Assembly: GCA_020186115.1 (NCBI GenBank)
Contig: WSYJ01000001.1
Location: 1,178,001 to 1,242,000 of the forward strand
Direction of reading: 5' to 3'
Source of the DNA: Histomonas meleagridis
Lineage: Eukaryota; Parabasalia; Tritrichomonadida; Dientamoebidae
Length of the DNA: 64,000 bases
The position numbers and the translations under genes are program-made. Below the pieces are notes generated by a model that worked only from the letters and a program-made list of their open reading frames with translations, made no database searches and had not been told where the DNA came from. Shown one piece after another: positions 63,701-64,000 of this stretch; the first letter of the stretch is position 1; every line of letters begins with the position of its first letter.

Positions 63701-63850
63701 AGGTCTTCATTGATGCGTGCTTGTGGAAATGGTCATGTCGAAGTGGTTAAATTACTTCTTGACCAAGAAGGAATTATAGTCGACAGCCGCTCAAAATCAA
63801 CTAAAAATCCTGAAATAAGAGAACTATTACAGTCAAAGGGTTACATATAA
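63701..63850 (+). CDS. terminal ankyrin block of locus P
   Basis: Encodes RSSLMRACGNGHVEVVKLLL, then DQEGIIVDSRSKSTKNPEIR and ELLQSKGYI, with stop at 63848-63850. This end, a half repeat closing with E-L-L-x-x-K-G-Y-I, is typical of complete ankyrin proteins, so the last block retains its natural terminus. Confidence 0.65.
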   Translation, partial: RSSLMRACGNGHVEVVKLLLDQEGIIVDSRSKSTKNPEIRELLQSKGYI

Positions 63851-63948
63851 TCCCGTTAACCGAATAGTAAAACCTTATCATTTTATGGCACGATAGATTT
63901 TTTTTGAAAACATTTGAGTCTTTTACATTTTACAACGTTCATTTAAAT

Positions 63949-63975
63949 TAACCGTTTTATGAAAGGAGACCGTTA
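63949..63975 (+). promoter_or_regulatory. M3-like pair before next gene
   Basis: TAACCGTTTT (63949-63958) and GACCGTTA (63968-63975) lie 13-40 bp before an ATG at 63989. Confidence 0.5.
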
Positions 63976-63988
63976 GATAATAACTCAG

Positions 63989-64000
63989 ATGAATTCGGGA
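63989..64000 (+). CDS. probable start of next gene, 3'-partial
   Basis: ATGAATTCGGGA (M-N-S-G) runs off the window. Two M3-like elements just upstream make a gene start likely; nothing can be said of its product. Confidence 0.35.

Noticed and set aside
57085-63850. Canonical trichomonad introns between ankyrin blocks
   Set aside because: No GYAYGY start or ACTAACACACAG end was found. A GT-AG pair that keeps frame fits only one spacer (63621-63700), and several spacers have no AG near the end.
1-64000. tRNA or rRNA genes
   Set aside because: I looked for GGTTCGAATCC-like T-arms and conserved rRNA runs on both strands and found none.

Overview
The window looks like nuclear DNA of a parabasalid protist close to Tritrichomonas/Trichomonas. 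The evidence is the very AT-rich sequence, mostly single-exon genes with gaps often under 300 bp, standard stop codons (TGA ends the HMG-CoA reductase gene), and a typical parabasalid gene set: BspA-like leucine-rich surface protein, DUF3447-type ankyrin proteins, a Pmp-like surface protein, many divergent Rab/Ras GTPases, TKL/AGC/DYRK kinases and a long alpha-actinin. Many gene starts also have a Myb-type element (AACCGTT or its complement AACGGTT) that resembles the trichomonad M3 promoter motif, and some have a TCA-Y-W initiator a few bases before the ATG. The species is inferred, not proven.

Layout. 1-8.5 kb: end of an Ala/Glu/Arg/Lys-rich repeat protein, a gene-poor stretch with an ankyrin-gene relic and an orphan promoter-like cluster, 14-3-3, a TKL kinase with a helical C-terminus, and ORC1/CDC6 with a duplicated 3' end. 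8.5-24.2 kb: RIC1-like trafficking protein divergent (49 bp) from a PH-AGC kinase, a histone H2A relic, a GBP/atlastin-like GTPase, an importin-beta-like protein divergent (81 bp) from a PARP6/8-like ADP-ribosyltransferase, a Rab, thioredoxin reductase with a signal peptide, and a protein with an RVxF motif. 24.5-32.1 kb: BspA-like surface protein, then an ankyrin locus whose repeats are isolated blocks in AT-rich tandem-repeat DNA. 32.4-44.2 kb: class II HMG-CoA reductase, methyltransferase, Rab, RNASEK-like protein, PDI-like protein, DYRK kinase, alpha-actinin. 44.4-56.7 kb: broken DUF3447 ankyrin gene, degenerate Ras-like protein, UBR-type N-recognin, Rab, two unknown proteins, a coiled-coil protein, E2F. 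57-64 kb: a second block-organised ankyrin locus, gene-poor DNA with another ankyrin relic, a Pmp-like protein, a third block-organised ankyrin locus, and probably the start of another gene.

Themes. Membrane traffic is prominent (RIC1-like GEF, three Rabs, one Ras-like protein, GBP-like GTPase, RNASEK), as are signalling and cell cycle (three kinases, 14-3-3, E2F, ORC1). The most unusual signal is the ankyrin family. In four loci on both strands, single intact ankyrin repeats are separated by T-rich spacers at the same place in the repeat, with shared boundary sequences but no trichomonad intron consensus. A second unusual signal is a two-copy ~85-bp hairpin element with a conserved loop and outer stems that differ but still pair.
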